49,180 bases of DNA, from assembly GCA_050741255.1 (NCBI GenBank), contig JBOIEQ010000013.1, positions 1 through 49,180 on the forward strand, given 5' to 3'. Below are positions 16,369 through 24,086 of the stretch, one piece after another. The DNA is from CAZXNF01 sp050741255. GTDB lineage: Bacteria; Pseudomonadota; Gammaproteobacteria; Burkholderiales; SG8-41. Numbering within the stretch: position 1 is the first letter of the stretch; the number at the start of each line of letters is the position of its first letter. The position numbers and the translations under genes are program-made. Under the pieces are notes generated by a model, which was given only the letters and a program-made list of their open reading frames with translations, was not told where the DNA came from and did not search any database.

Positions 16369-17280
16369 TCAGCACTTCACAGCTACCATCATCGCGTCAC
16401 GCCCGTATCCGCCGGCCGCGAGCGTGCGGTAAAAACGATCGAGGTCGTCGGTCATTCCGGCCGCTTTCATGTTGTCCTCGAACATCACTCGCCGTCGATG
16501 CGCCACGGACCCCAGCGCGGGATCGGCGATGTAGTCGAGATCCTGTAGAAGAAAAAGTTCCAGTGGGTAGAGCGCGGCCCTGTCCGCGATGGCAAAACCC
16601 GATTTCTCGAGCGTTGCGGCCAGCGTATCGAAGTCGAAATAGTTGAGATGGTCCGGCAGGCAGACGAACCACGGCAGATGACCCTTCACCTTCAGAAAGG
16701 CCCGCTGCAGCGGACTGAAGTCATTCGGTACCGTCACGCACAGTATTCCGCCGGCAGGCAGAACGCCGTGCACGCGTCGCAGCAGGTCGAGTGGATCCGA
16801 AACATGCTCGAGGACGTTGACCATTACGATGGCGTTGGCCTTGGTGCCGCCTTCGCGTTCCGCCTGGCTCAGAAACTCCCAGACACTCGCCCGGTAAAAG
16901 GTGCCGAAACCCAGTAACTTTGCGCGGTCGAGTCCCGGGCTCTGATCGAACCCGACCAGGTTGGTGAATCCGAGTTTGTGCATTTCGTGCAGAAAACCGC
17001 CGTCGCCGCAACCAACATCGAGAACGGTGTCACTTTTGGTGATATTGCGTGCGAGCAGTCGCGCGGTCTCGGCGAGGTTGGCCTGGGCGGTGGGCATCTC
17101 GTAGGTCGCGTAGTAGCGGGCGAGCGCCTCGGCCGGCGGGTACGGGTCGACATGATAAAAACCGCAGGTATCGCAGAAACCGACGCGGGTGCCCGGAATG
17201 GGGCCCATGTTACGCCACAGGGCGTCTGGCACAGGGTCGAGCACGTAGCTCGCGAAGGCGTGATGGCTGTGCGAGGTCAA
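16369..17280 (-). CDS. Class I SAM-dependent methyltransferase
   Basis: 303 residues from TTG at 17280. This start is preferred because a GGAG sits seven bases upstream (plus-strand 17288-17291) and it falls 13 bp after the pseG stop, whereas the open frame to 17367 would overlap pseG by 74 bp. Motif I is VLDVGCGDGGF at about 86-96. NAIVMVNVLEHVSDP is the typical post-II region of Methyltransf_11/13-like enzymes. A CDTCGFYH pair of cysteines near residues 36-39 may bind zinc. Its position in the nonulosonate operon suggests O-, N- or C-methylation of a sugar; the acceptor is not known. Confidence 0.8.
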   Translation of the reverse strand: MTSHSHHAFASYVLDPVPDALWRNMGPIPGTRVGFCDTCGFYHVDPYPPAEALARYYATYEMPTAQANLAETARLLARNITKSDTVLDVGCGDGGFLHEMHKLGFTNLVGFDQSPGLDRAKLLGFGTFYRASVWEFLSQAEREGGTKANAIVMVNVLEHVSDPLDLLRRVHGVLPAGGILCVTVPNDFSPLQRAFLKVKGHLPWFVCLPDHLNYFDFDTLAATLEKSGFAIADRAALYPLELFLLQDLDYIADPALGSVAHRRRVMFEDNMKAAGMTDDLDRFYRTLAAGGYGRDAMMVAVKC

Positions 17281-17293
17281 GGCTTTTCTCCGA

Positions 17294-18370
17294 TCAGGTG
17301 TGCTGCGGGGCGTGGAGCATGGCGTCCACCAGAGGATGTTGATCCGCCGGTAAAAGGGTAGTTGCAAGCCCCATGATCGCGTGCGCGCGCGCCGACAGCT
17401 CTTGCAGGCGCGCGGGGTTGTCTATTGCGCTGCGAATGGCGGCTTCGTAATCGACTGCGGCGAGATTCTCCGCCCAGCCGAGATACCGGATCGCGCCGGC
17501 AGCTGCGAGATCGGTCGTGGTTTGTAGCTGGTTGTCTGCAATCACGACCGTCAGGGAGGGAAGTCCGAGCACGCAGCGCTCCCATGTGGTCGCCCCGCCT
17601 GCGCCTACGGCGAGGTCAGCTGCCCACATCAACTCGGCCATATGCGATGTCTGCACGTGGCAGCGCACTGAGGGTAGGGTAGTGCATAGCGCCTCGATTT
17701 GTTCTCGACGTGGGTTTGCAGCACCCACCACGACGTCGACGGCGAGCGCGCGCGAGTCGAGTGTCCGCAGGGCGGCGAGGACCTTGCCAGTTTCGTCCGT
17801 GGGGTCAGTGGCGCCAAAAGTGACGAGCAGACGCCGTACCGGACCGCTGCGGTCTCGCGGGCGACATGCCGCCTCGCGGAATTCAGCACGCAGCAGGGCG
17901 TAGGCAGGTCCGAGAAACAGCCGGCAGTCCGCGGGTACCCGTCCGGTGTAGCGTTGCGCCGCGCCCACATAAAAGTTCTGGTCGAGGAGCGCGTCGCAGT
18001 CGTGATCGCGATTGGCGAGATCGTCGATGACGAGGATGTGCTGCGAGCCTGCACGCAGGCGAGACTCCCACTGGGCGTCCAGGCCATAGTGATCCACCAC
18101 GATCCAGTCAAGCAGACCCCGTGTCGCGAGCGCTCGCGTCGTCTGCTCCGCATCGGCGCGCCAGTCCGCCATGGCGTCGAGGATCTGCATGCGAAAGCCC
18201 CGCTCGCGGATGATGTCGATTGCATCCCCGGCGCCGGCGCGGCACACGAAGCTCACTTCGCCTCCGGTCTTGCGCAGGTCTTCCGCGAGTGTGAGGCAGC
18301 GCATGACGTGTCCTGCTCCGATCGCAATGCCGGCATCGGCGCGGATCGCGACCTGGAGGGGGGGTGGCAT
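17294..18370 (-). CDS. pseG: UDP-2,4-diacetamido-2,4,6-trideoxy-beta-L-altropyranose hydrolase (PseG)
   Basis: 358 residues. VAIRADAGIAIGAGHVMRC at 7-25 is the PseG/SpsG N-terminal signature, with the GHXXRC histidine expected at the active site. LVIDDLANRDHDCD and VGAGGATTWERCVLGLP follow as GT-B-like donor-binding segments. It removes UDP from the PseH product and hands the free sugar to PseI. Codons 2-4 contain a seven-C run (plus-strand G at 18358-18364), a possible slippage point immediately after the start. It begins 27 bp after the aminotransferase stop. Confidence 0.9.
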   Translation of the reverse strand: MPPPLQVAIRADAGIAIGAGHVMRCLTLAEDLRKTGGEVSFVCRAGAGDAIDIIRERGFRMQILDAMADWRADAEQTTRALATRGLLDWIVVDHYGLDAQWESRLRAGSQHILVIDDLANRDHDCDALLDQNFYVGAAQRYTGRVPADCRLFLGPAYALLRAEFREAACRPRDRSGPVRRLLVTFGATDPTDETGKVLAALRTLDSRALAVDVVVGAANPRREQIEALCTTLPSVRCHVQTSHMAELMWAADLAVGAGGATTWERCVLGLPSLTVVIADNQLQTTTDLAAAGAIRYLGWAENLAAVDYEAAIRSAIDNPARLQELSARAHAIMGLATTLLPADQHPLVDAMLHAPQHT

Positions 18371-18396
18371 CTTTGGGGGCCCGGGCGCGCCGAGGG

Positions 18397-19725
18397 CTAG
18401 ATCTTTTTGCGGAACACAGGTTTTGCCGCAGGCCCCACCAGCAGACCGGCGCAGGTTCCGGCGTTCACAGCCTGGCGATATACGCCGCAGGACTCGTCAA
18501 AGGCCAGCACCAGGTGGTCGAGTTCAGGCTGCTGGTGCGACCAAGTCGGGTAGAAGAGTCCCTGAAACAGCACGCCGCGGGCGATCATTTCCTGCATCAT
18601 CAGGGTGCGGAACGCATCGTCGGGCTGACCGCTGGTATTGCGGCAGATGAGTGCGAACAGGCAAGGGTAGCCGGAGAGCTCGAGCGCGGCGGCAAGCCCA
18701 TGCCCTTCAATAATCTGTTCGAGACGCTGCTTCAGTGCGGCCCCGCGCTGCCAGTTGCTCCCGATCATGCCGTGCTGCCTGAAGGCGTCGATCGTCGCGA
18801 CCATGGCGGCGAGGCCGATGGTCTCGGCGCCGTGCGTCGTGGAAATAAGGAACAGCTTGTCGGCACCCGCGCGGCGGATGCCGCCGAGTTCCATGATGTC
18901 TGCGCGGCCGGTGAGCGCGCAGGCCGAGAAGCCGTTGGCGATGCCCTTGCCCCAGGTCGCGAGATCGGGCTTGATCCCGAGGTATTCCTGCGCGCCGCCG
19001 AGCGCCCACTTGAAGCCCGAGATCATCTCATCGAGGATGAACACTACGTCGTGCTCGCGGCACAGGTCGCGTACGCCTTCAAGGAAGCCCTCCTTGGGCG
19101 GGGCGAACTTCACGGGTTCCATAATGAGACAGGCAATGTCGTGGCCCTTGCGTGCGAACAGGTCTTCGACGGAGGCAAGATTGTCGTATGAGAAACCGAC
19201 GGTCAGCTCCTTTGCCTGTGCGGGGATACCCGTATCGCACGCGGTGACAGCGATAAACCAGTCGTCATAGCTGAAGAACGGGTGCTCTTTGGCGATGGCA
19301 ATGCGGCTACGGCCGGTGTAGGCGCGCGCGAGCTTTACGGCCGCGGTGGTGACGGTGGAGCCATTCTTGGCGAACTTGACCATGTCGCCGGATTGCACGG
19401 TGTCGAGGAACTTGCGCGCGGCTTCGAGTTCGAGCGAGGCGGGGCGCTGAAAGTTGGTTCCGAGGGAGGCGGCTTCTGCGACAGCCTTTGCCACGGGCTC
19501 GTAGCCGTGGCCGATGCTCACCGAGGTGAGGCCCATGCTGCAGTCGATGTACTCGTTGCCGTCGAGATCCCACACGCGCGCACCCTTGCCGTGGGTGATT
19601 GCCGCCGGTGCGTTAAGGGGGAACTGATCGTCGCCCTTGGAGTACGTGTGCGCGCCGCCGGGGATGACGTCGTGGACGGCGCGAGAAAACTCGCGCGAGC
19701 GGGTGAAATCGGTAATCCGTTTCAT
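18397..19725 (-). CDS. Class III aminotransferase, glutamate-1-semialdehyde-aminomutase-like
   Basis: 442 residues from ATG at 19725 (MKRITDF), 12 bp after the upstream stop; a longer frame to 19752 would overlap that gene. IPGGAHTYSKGDDQFP near the N-terminus is typical of GSA-aminomutase-like proteins, FILDEMISGFKW carries the PLP-ring Asp, and TWGKGIANGF carries the Schiff-base Lys. True HemL is a housekeeping haem enzyme; this copy lies inside a glycan operon next to NeuB-like and SpsF-like genes, so it probably transaminates a sugar or sugar-acid keto group. PseC in the same operon is a different (DegT-type) fold. Substrate unknown. Confidence 0.8.
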   Translation of the reverse strand: MKRITDFTRSREFSRAVHDVIPGGAHTYSKGDDQFPLNAPAAITHGKGARVWDLDGNEYIDCSMGLTSVSIGHGYEPVAKAVAEAASLGTNFQRPASLELEAARKFLDTVQSGDMVKFAKNGSTVTTAAVKLARAYTGRSRIAIAKEHPFFSYDDWFIAVTACDTGIPAQAKELTVGFSYDNLASVEDLFARKGHDIACLIMEPVKFAPPKEGFLEGVRDLCREHDVVFILDEMISGFKWALGGAQEYLGIKPDLATWGKGIANGFSACALTGRADIMELGGIRRAGADKLFLISTTHGAETIGLAAMVATIDAFRQHGMIGSNWQRGAALKQRLEQIIEGHGLAAALELSGYPCLFALICRNTSGQPDDAFRTLMMQEMIARGVLFQGLFYPTWSHQQPELDHLVLAFDESCGVYRQAVNAGTCAGLLVGPAAKPVFRKKI

Positions 19726-19736
19726 GAGCGGGCTCT

Positions 19737-20492
19737 TCAGTGGACGTCCCACAGAGGTTCGGGGACGACGAAGGGGGCGACCAAAGCCTTCAGGTCAGGC
19801 CGCGAGTCGAGGAAGGTCGTGATCTCACGCAGGCTCACGAGCGGCATAGACGCGCCATGCGCCTTCGCGGTCTCGCGGCAAAGGATGAGATCCTCCGGGT
19901 AGTCCACCGTGACACGCAGGTCCAGGCGTTGCAACTCGGGCGGGGGCAGGAGGACCTCGAACTTGAACTCACCAGGGTGCGTGCGCGCGTAGTTTGAGCA
20001 AAACTCGGAGCGGTCTTTCGCGGTCCCGCGTTCGTGTGAGCGCTCCAGCGCGTCGAGCCGATAGATCTCGAAGGCGAGCCCCTCGGGCAGTCGGTCGCAG
20101 ACGGTGATGTCGTTGTCGTTCGCCAGGTGTCGTTCCCACGCCGGCATGAGCAGGTCGTAGGCGAACCAGGGGCATTCCGTGGTGACGCGGAACACGTCGG
20201 TCGCGCGCCCGAGGCGGCCGCAGAGGATCAGGCGATGCAGCACGTCGCGGGGGTCGCCGAACACGTACGACACATCCCGCTCGTGTGCGAAGTCGGCGAA
20301 CGCCACGTTGGCCGAGCCTTCGGAGATCCCGAGGACGATCTGCTCGATTACAGGGAAACGCTGGATCGAACTCACGATCTGGTCGAGGATGGTGGTCTCG
20401 CCAAGCAGGTTCTGCAGCGGTTTGCCGTAGAGCCGCGAGCCGTTGTTGCGGCAGGCGAGCGCCGCGACGAGACGGCGAGGGGTGCGGCTCAT
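19737..20492 (-). CDS. SpsF-like cytidylyltransferase (CMP-sugar synthetase family)
   Basis: 251 residues. The N-terminus VAALACRNNGSRLYGKPL follows the nucleotidyltransferase loop of the SpsF/NeuA/KdsB superfamily (R-X3-SR-X3-K), and RVTTECPWFAYDLL and LRVTVDYPEDL complete the fold. Canonical PseF starts with an IPARGGSKRIP-type loop, which is not present, so this belongs to the SpsF branch. It is the only candidate in the window able to make a CMP-activated nonulosonate, so it may serve PseI, the second NeuB-like synthase, or both. Its ATG overlaps the synthase stop by 4 bp. Confidence 0.75.
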   Translation of the reverse strand: MSRTPRRLVAALACRNNGSRLYGKPLQNLLGETTILDQIVSSIQRFPVIEQIVLGISEGSANVAFADFAHERDVSYVFGDPRDVLHRLILCGRLGRATDVFRVTTECPWFAYDLLMPAWERHLANDNDITVCDRLPEGLAFEIYRLDALERSHERGTAKDRSEFCSNYARTHPGEFKFEVLLPPPELQRLDLRVTVDYPEDLILCRETAKAHGASMPLVSLREITTFLDSRPDLKALVAPFVVPEPLWDVH

Positions 20493-21526
20493 GAGCGATC
20501 TCCTGTGAGCATGTCCGGCGTGATGGCCGCCGACATCGGAACATCGCGCGCCAGACGCCGGCCGTAGACTTCCCGCAGATCGGAGACGAAGCGCTCAGAG
20601 GGGGTGCGCTTGAGGCCGACTACGTCCGGGGTGATCACGGTGCCCGCCTTCAGAGGGCGCAGGACGACCACATGCTTGCGGGTGTTGGCGCGGTAGGTGT
20701 GCTCGCTCGCATGCATGCCGAAGTCAGGCGCGCTTGCCGCGCCCGCCGCGAGAGCCTGCATGCACTGGCGCATGATGGTGACGAAGCGCGCAAAATCATC
20801 CGGATTCAACGCGGATTCGTGATCCTCCATTTTCATGACCTGGGCGAGGGTGAGGTGCTTTTCCAGAACCGTTACGCCGAATCCGAACGAGGTCGCGGCG
20901 AGGGTGAAGCGCAGCGGGTCATCGGCGGGGACGTGGTCGGCGAACCCCAGTCGAACCGGGGTTGCTCGGCCGGACACGGCGGCGATTTCCTGCAGCGCCG
21001 TGAGGCGGGCGATCTGGTTGGCGTCCAACGGCGTCGGATACCCTTGGTAACCGTGCAGCAGCACGACGTTCTTCGCGGCGACGACGGCGAACGCTTCGGC
21101 GATTTCGTCGCGGGTGCAGCCTCCCGTCGACAGCAGCACAAGGGGTGCTGAGGAGGCGGCGACTTCCTCCAGCAGTCCCATGTTGGACATGTCGGTGCTG
21201 TGGATCTTGACGGCGGTGGCGCCCACGCTGATCGCGAGCGCGAGGCTGCGCGACCCGAACACGTCGAGCATGAGTCCGATGTTCTGTTTGCGCGCGTAGT
21301 CGGCGAGTCCGTGCCAGACCTCGTCCGCCATCTCGAGCGAATGAAACAGGTCGTGGTGCTGGTAATCCGTCGTGCACAGTTCTTCGGCGTACACGAGTTG
21401 CAGCTTCAGCGCGTCGGCGCCGGCGCCGGCCGCTGCGCGCACGAGCGCGCGGGCGAGGCCCGGATCCCCCTCGTACCCCTGCGCGGCCTCGGCGATAATC
21501 AGCAGTGAATCAGTGTTGGGTGTCAT
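20489..21526 (-). CDS. Second NeuB-family synthase, divergent
   Basis: 345 residues from ATG at 21526 (MTPNTDSLLIIAEAAQG), which overlaps the aldo/keto reductase stop by 17 bp; the frame is open to 21571. The NeuB barrel pattern is kept: ADALKLQLVYAEEL, VKIHSTDMSN, LLSTGGCT, LLHGYQGYPTP, LGFADHVPADDP and EKHLTLAQV, with a SAF domain (VVVLRPLKAGTVITPD). It differs from PseI at conserved points: AEAAQGYEGD replaces AEMSGNHNQ, and ADHV replaces SDHT. It should condense phosphoenolpyruvate with an aldose, but the altered pocket suggests a different acceptor sugar from PseI. Confidence 0.8.
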   Translation of the reverse strand: MTPNTDSLLIIAEAAQGYEGDPGLARALVRAAAGAGADALKLQLVYAEELCTTDYQHHDLFHSLEMADEVWHGLADYARKQNIGLMLDVFGSRSLALAISVGATAVKIHSTDMSNMGLLEEVAASSAPLVLLSTGGCTRDEIAEAFAVVAAKNVVLLHGYQGYPTPLDANQIARLTALQEIAAVSGRATPVRLGFADHVPADDPLRFTLAATSFGFGVTVLEKHLTLAQVMKMEDHESALNPDDFARFVTIMRQCMQALAAGAASAPDFGMHASEHTYRANTRKHVVVLRPLKAGTVITPDVVGLKRTPSERFVSDLREVYGRRLARDVPMSAAITPDMLTGDRS

Positions 21527-22415
21527 GACGGGATGTGGGTGGCCAGAGGGCGGGGTTGAGAACGGCTTCATCGTGCACGGCGAAGCCGGAGTAGTCTTCC
21601 GCCGTCGCGTGCCCGCGGCAGGCGGCGACGATGTCTTCGAGTTCCTCGTGGCGTGCGACGCCGATGACGGCGCAATCGATTTCGTCGCGATCCGCTACGA
21701 AGTGCAGAGCCGTTTCGAGCGGCGTGCGGCCGCGCGCCTGCGCGAAGGCATGCAGCCTGCGCAAGGGGTCCCGCGCGGCGTGGAAGTGCGCGTCGAGGCC
21801 ATCGGGTTCCATCAGGAGCAGCCCCTGCAGGAATACCGAGCGGGCGTGGACCTCGACGCCTGCTCGCTTCAGCCGTTCGAGCGCGCCGCCCGCGAGCAGG
21901 CGCTGGTCGAGCACGTTGAAGGGCAATTGGACGATATCGACGGGAAAGCGGTCGAGCACGGCATCGAGTTCACTCTGGTCGTAGACCGACACGCCCACTT
22001 TCTGGACAAGGCCTTGCGTCCGCAATGCGGCAAGTGCCTCCATGAGCCGCTCGCCGCCCGCGGCAAGCAGATTCCGCGCATGGTGCGTCAACAGCCCGTA
22101 AACGCGCGGCTGGCGCAGGCGATCAAGAGAAACACGAAACGCATCGATCACCCGCTGCACGTCGGCAGCGGTCACCCGGTCGGTGTCTAGGGGCACGGTT
22201 TTGGTGACGATACGAAACGGGTGTTCGGCGGACAGACAGCGCCCGAGCACGGTCTCGCTGTCGCCGTAGGCGTGGGCAGTGTCCAGGACCTGTACGCCAG
22301 CAGCGCGTGCGACCCCGAGAATGCGATCGACCTCCTCGGGCCCGGGTTTGCCCCAGACATTGGAAATGCCGTAGTGATCGAGACCGAACTGCACGGTACC
22401 GAGGCCGAGTTTCAT
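21510..22415 (-). CDS. Aldo/keto reductase
   Basis: 301 residues from ATG at 22415, chosen because it forms an ATGA overlap with the pseC stop. All four catalytic residues are in place: D45 and Y50 in LDTAHAYGDSE, K72 in VTKTV, and H111 in LLTHHAR. It is a TIM-barrel NADPH-dependent reductase. It is translationally coupled to pseC upstream and to the divergent NeuB-like gene downstream, so it probably reduces a sugar aldehyde or keto group in the same pathway. Aldo/keto reductases are not part of the standard Pse or Leg pathways, which makes this placement notable. Confidence 0.85.
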   Translation of the reverse strand: MKLGLGTVQFGLDHYGISNVWGKPGPEEVDRILGVARAAGVQVLDTAHAYGDSETVLGRCLSAEHPFRIVTKTVPLDTDRVTAADVQRVIDAFRVSLDRLRQPRVYGLLTHHARNLLAAGGERLMEALAALRTQGLVQKVGVSVYDQSELDAVLDRFPVDIVQLPFNVLDQRLLAGGALERLKRAGVEVHARSVFLQGLLLMEPDGLDAHFHAARDPLRRLHAFAQARGRTPLETALHFVADRDEIDCAVIGVARHEELEDIVAACRGHATAEDYSGFAVHDEAVLNPALWPPTSRHDTQH

Positions 22416-23605
22416 CGCAGGCACTCCCCGAGCAGGGCGATCACCTGCAACTGTTGCGCGTCAGTGAGGGCGTAGAAGAGCGGGATGCTCAGGCACTCGT
22501 CGTAGTACGCCTGCATGTGCGGGAGGCGCTCAAGCGTGTGGCCGAGCCTGCGGTAATAGGGCTGGAGTGGAACCGGAATGTAGTGCACTTGCGTGATCAG
22601 CCCGCGATCGAAAAGCCGCTGCATGTATTCGTTGCGCGAGGGCCGGCCGTCGCGGCCGAAGGGCGCCCGGATGACGTACAGGTGATGTCCGCTTTCCGCG
22701 CGCCCGGCCGGCTGACCGATGCGGATGCCGTCCGTTGCGGCGGCGAACGCCCGGTCGTAGGCGAGGGCGAGACCGCGTCTGCGTTCCACAAAGCGGTCCA
22801 GCTTACGCAGTTGCGACAAACCCAGCGCGGCCTGGATCTCGGTCATCCGGTAGTTGAAGCCGAGTTCCTGCATTTCGTAGTACCAGCGGTTGGGCTTGCC
22901 GTCGGTCAGGGCCTGCCCGGGACACTGGAACAGGTCATCGGACTTGGCGATGCCATGACTGCGCAGCCGCAGCAGGGCGCGGTACATCAATGGGTCGTTG
23001 GTGGTGATCATGCCGCCTTCGCCCGTCGTGATCTGCTTGACCGGGTGGAAGGAGAAGACCGTCATGTCGGCGTACTGACAGTTGCCCACACGCGATCCGG
23101 CGGCATAGGTGCCGCCGATCGCATGGGAGGCGTCCTCGATCACGAGGGCGCCTGCGCGCGTGGAAACCTCGTGGATCGCCGGCATGTCGCAAGGGAGTCC
23201 GGCAAAGTGCACCGGAATCACGGCCTTGACCGTGCCCAGTTCGCGACACCGTTCCGCGAGCGCGGTCGGACTGAGATTGAGCGTGAGGGGGTCGATGTCG
23301 ACGAAGTCCGGCACGGCACCCACGTACAGCGCGCAGTTGGCGCTGGCGACGAAGGTGTTGGGGGTCGTGATGACGCGGTCGCCGGGCCCGACGCCGCCCG
23401 CGAGGCAGGCCAGATGCAATGCCGCCGTGCCGTTGGAGACCGCGACGGCGTAGCGCACACCGACATACTCGGCGACGGCGCGTTCGAAGGCGTCGATTTG
23501 CGTGCCCTGCGTGAGGGAGTGGTGGCGCAACTGTTCGACCACGGCCTGGATATCGTCCTCGTCGAGGAAGTGGCGGCCGTAGGGGATGGGCGTGGTCGGA
23601 CTCAT
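22412..23605 (-). CDS. pseC: UDP-4-amino-4,6-dideoxy-N-acetyl-beta-L-altrosamine transaminase (PseC)
   Basis: 397 residues, DegT/DnrJ/EryC1 family. IPYGRHFLDEDDIQAV at the N-terminus, the SNGTAALHLA loop at about 57-66, IEDASHAIGG, and SFHPVKQITTGEGG with the PLP Lys at K190 are all characteristic of PseC. It aminates the 4-keto group made by PseB, using glutamate. Its ATG overlaps the stop of the MarR-type regulator (ATGA at 23602-23605), so expression is tied to that gene. LegC-type aminotransferases are related; the pairing with PseB and PseI supports PseC. Confidence 0.9.
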   Translation of the reverse strand: MSPTTPIPYGRHFLDEDDIQAVVEQLRHHSLTQGTQIDAFERAVAEYVGVRYAVAVSNGTAALHLACLAGGVGPGDRVITTPNTFVASANCALYVGAVPDFVDIDPLTLNLSPTALAERCRELGTVKAVIPVHFAGLPCDMPAIHEVSTRAGALVIEDASHAIGGTYAAGSRVGNCQYADMTVFSFHPVKQITTGEGGMITTNDPLMYRALLRLRSHGIAKSDDLFQCPGQALTDGKPNRWYYEMQELGFNYRMTEIQAALGLSQLRKLDRFVERRRGLALAYDRAFAAATDGIRIGQPAGRAESGHHLYVIRAPFGRDGRPSRNEYMQRLFDRGLITQVHYIPVPLQPYYRRLGHTLERLPHMQAYYDECLSIPLFYALTDAQQLQVIALLGECLR

Positions 23606-23955
23606 CCCCTTACCTCGCGCTGGAGCGACTCGATCTCGTGTCTGAGCGCCTCATACTCGGCCATCTTGCGCTGGAGAAAGCGGGCCGTGAGTTGCGTCTT
23701 CTCGACGATGCCGTGGGGCGTGAGGTAGTACACGTAGGCTTTCTTCTGCCGGCTGTTCTTGAAGTTGTTGGCCTTGATGAGGCCCCTGGCGATGAGCGCG
23801 CGCAGACAGTAGTTGGCCTTGCCTACGCTCACGCCCAGGCTGCGGGCGAGGTCGCGCTGGCTGATGTCGGGGGCGGTCTCCAGGATCTTGAGAATTCTGT
23901 AGTGGACTTCGTCCGTGACCACGGGGCCCGGCATTTGTTCAACTGTTGAACGCAT
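23602..23955 (-). CDS. MarR-family EPS-associated transcriptional regulator
   Basis: 117 residues from the first ATG. A winged helix-turn-helix spans about 18-75: VHYRILKILETAPDISQRDL, then LGVSVGKANYCLRALIARGL, then the wing KNSRQKKAYVYYLTPHG. A C-terminal coiled-coil-like helix (FLQRKMAEYEALRHEI) could dimerise. The pattern fits the small MarR-like regulators found in exopolysaccharide loci. The annotated ATG lies only 5 nt after a good -10 box, so translation may be leaderless there or may start at ATG 23934 or GTG 23922; the family usually begins near VTDEVHY, which favours a downstream start. A 15-bp palindrome spans codons 2-7. Confidence 0.85.
   Translation of the reverse strand: MRSTVEQMPGPVVTDEVHYRILKILETAPDISQRDLARSLGVSVGKANYCLRALIARGLIKANNFKNSRQKKAYVYYLTPHGIVEKTQLTARFLQRKMAEYEALRHEIESLQREVRG
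23937..23951. promoter_or_regulatory. Perfect 15-bp palindrome, candidate operator of the MarR-type regulator
   Basis: GTTCAACTGTTGAAC is a perfect inverted repeat (7-bp arms, one central base) just downstream of the -10 box and over the first codons of the regulator gene. MarR-family proteins often bind palindromes containing TTCAA/TTGAA arms, so autoregulation by the encoded protein is a reasonable inference. The coding explanation (codons for STVEQ) would not require such symmetry. Confidence 0.6.
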
Positions 23956-23960
23956 GGTGG

Positions 23961-23989
23961 ATTAAACCGCGAATCGCGGGCAATGACAA
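23961..23989 (-). promoter_or_regulatory. Sigma-70-type promoter for regulator-pseC operon, with palindromic spacer
   Basis: On the minus strand a TTGTCA (-35, 23989-23984) and TTTAAT (-10, 23966-23961) are separated by exactly 17 bp. The spacer contains a perfect 13-bp palindrome CCGCGATTCGCGG (plus-strand 23967-23979), a likely repressor or activator site. The expected transcription start falls on or next to the ATG at 23955. The promoter would drive the regulator, pseC and the genes coupled to them, in addition to any read-through from pseB. Confidence 0.65.
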
Positions 23990-24086
23990 GCGCTACAGGG
24001 ATGAGTCCGGGGCGACTAACAAGGGATACCCGTAGGGGCCGCTCAACCGTCCAGCGGCAACGGGGACGCACCACCCGCGCAGGCGG

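Noticed and set aside
22307..23728. Plus-strand ORF of 473 codons opposite pseC
   Set aside because: Shadow of pseC; composition typical of antisense frames in GC-rich DNA.
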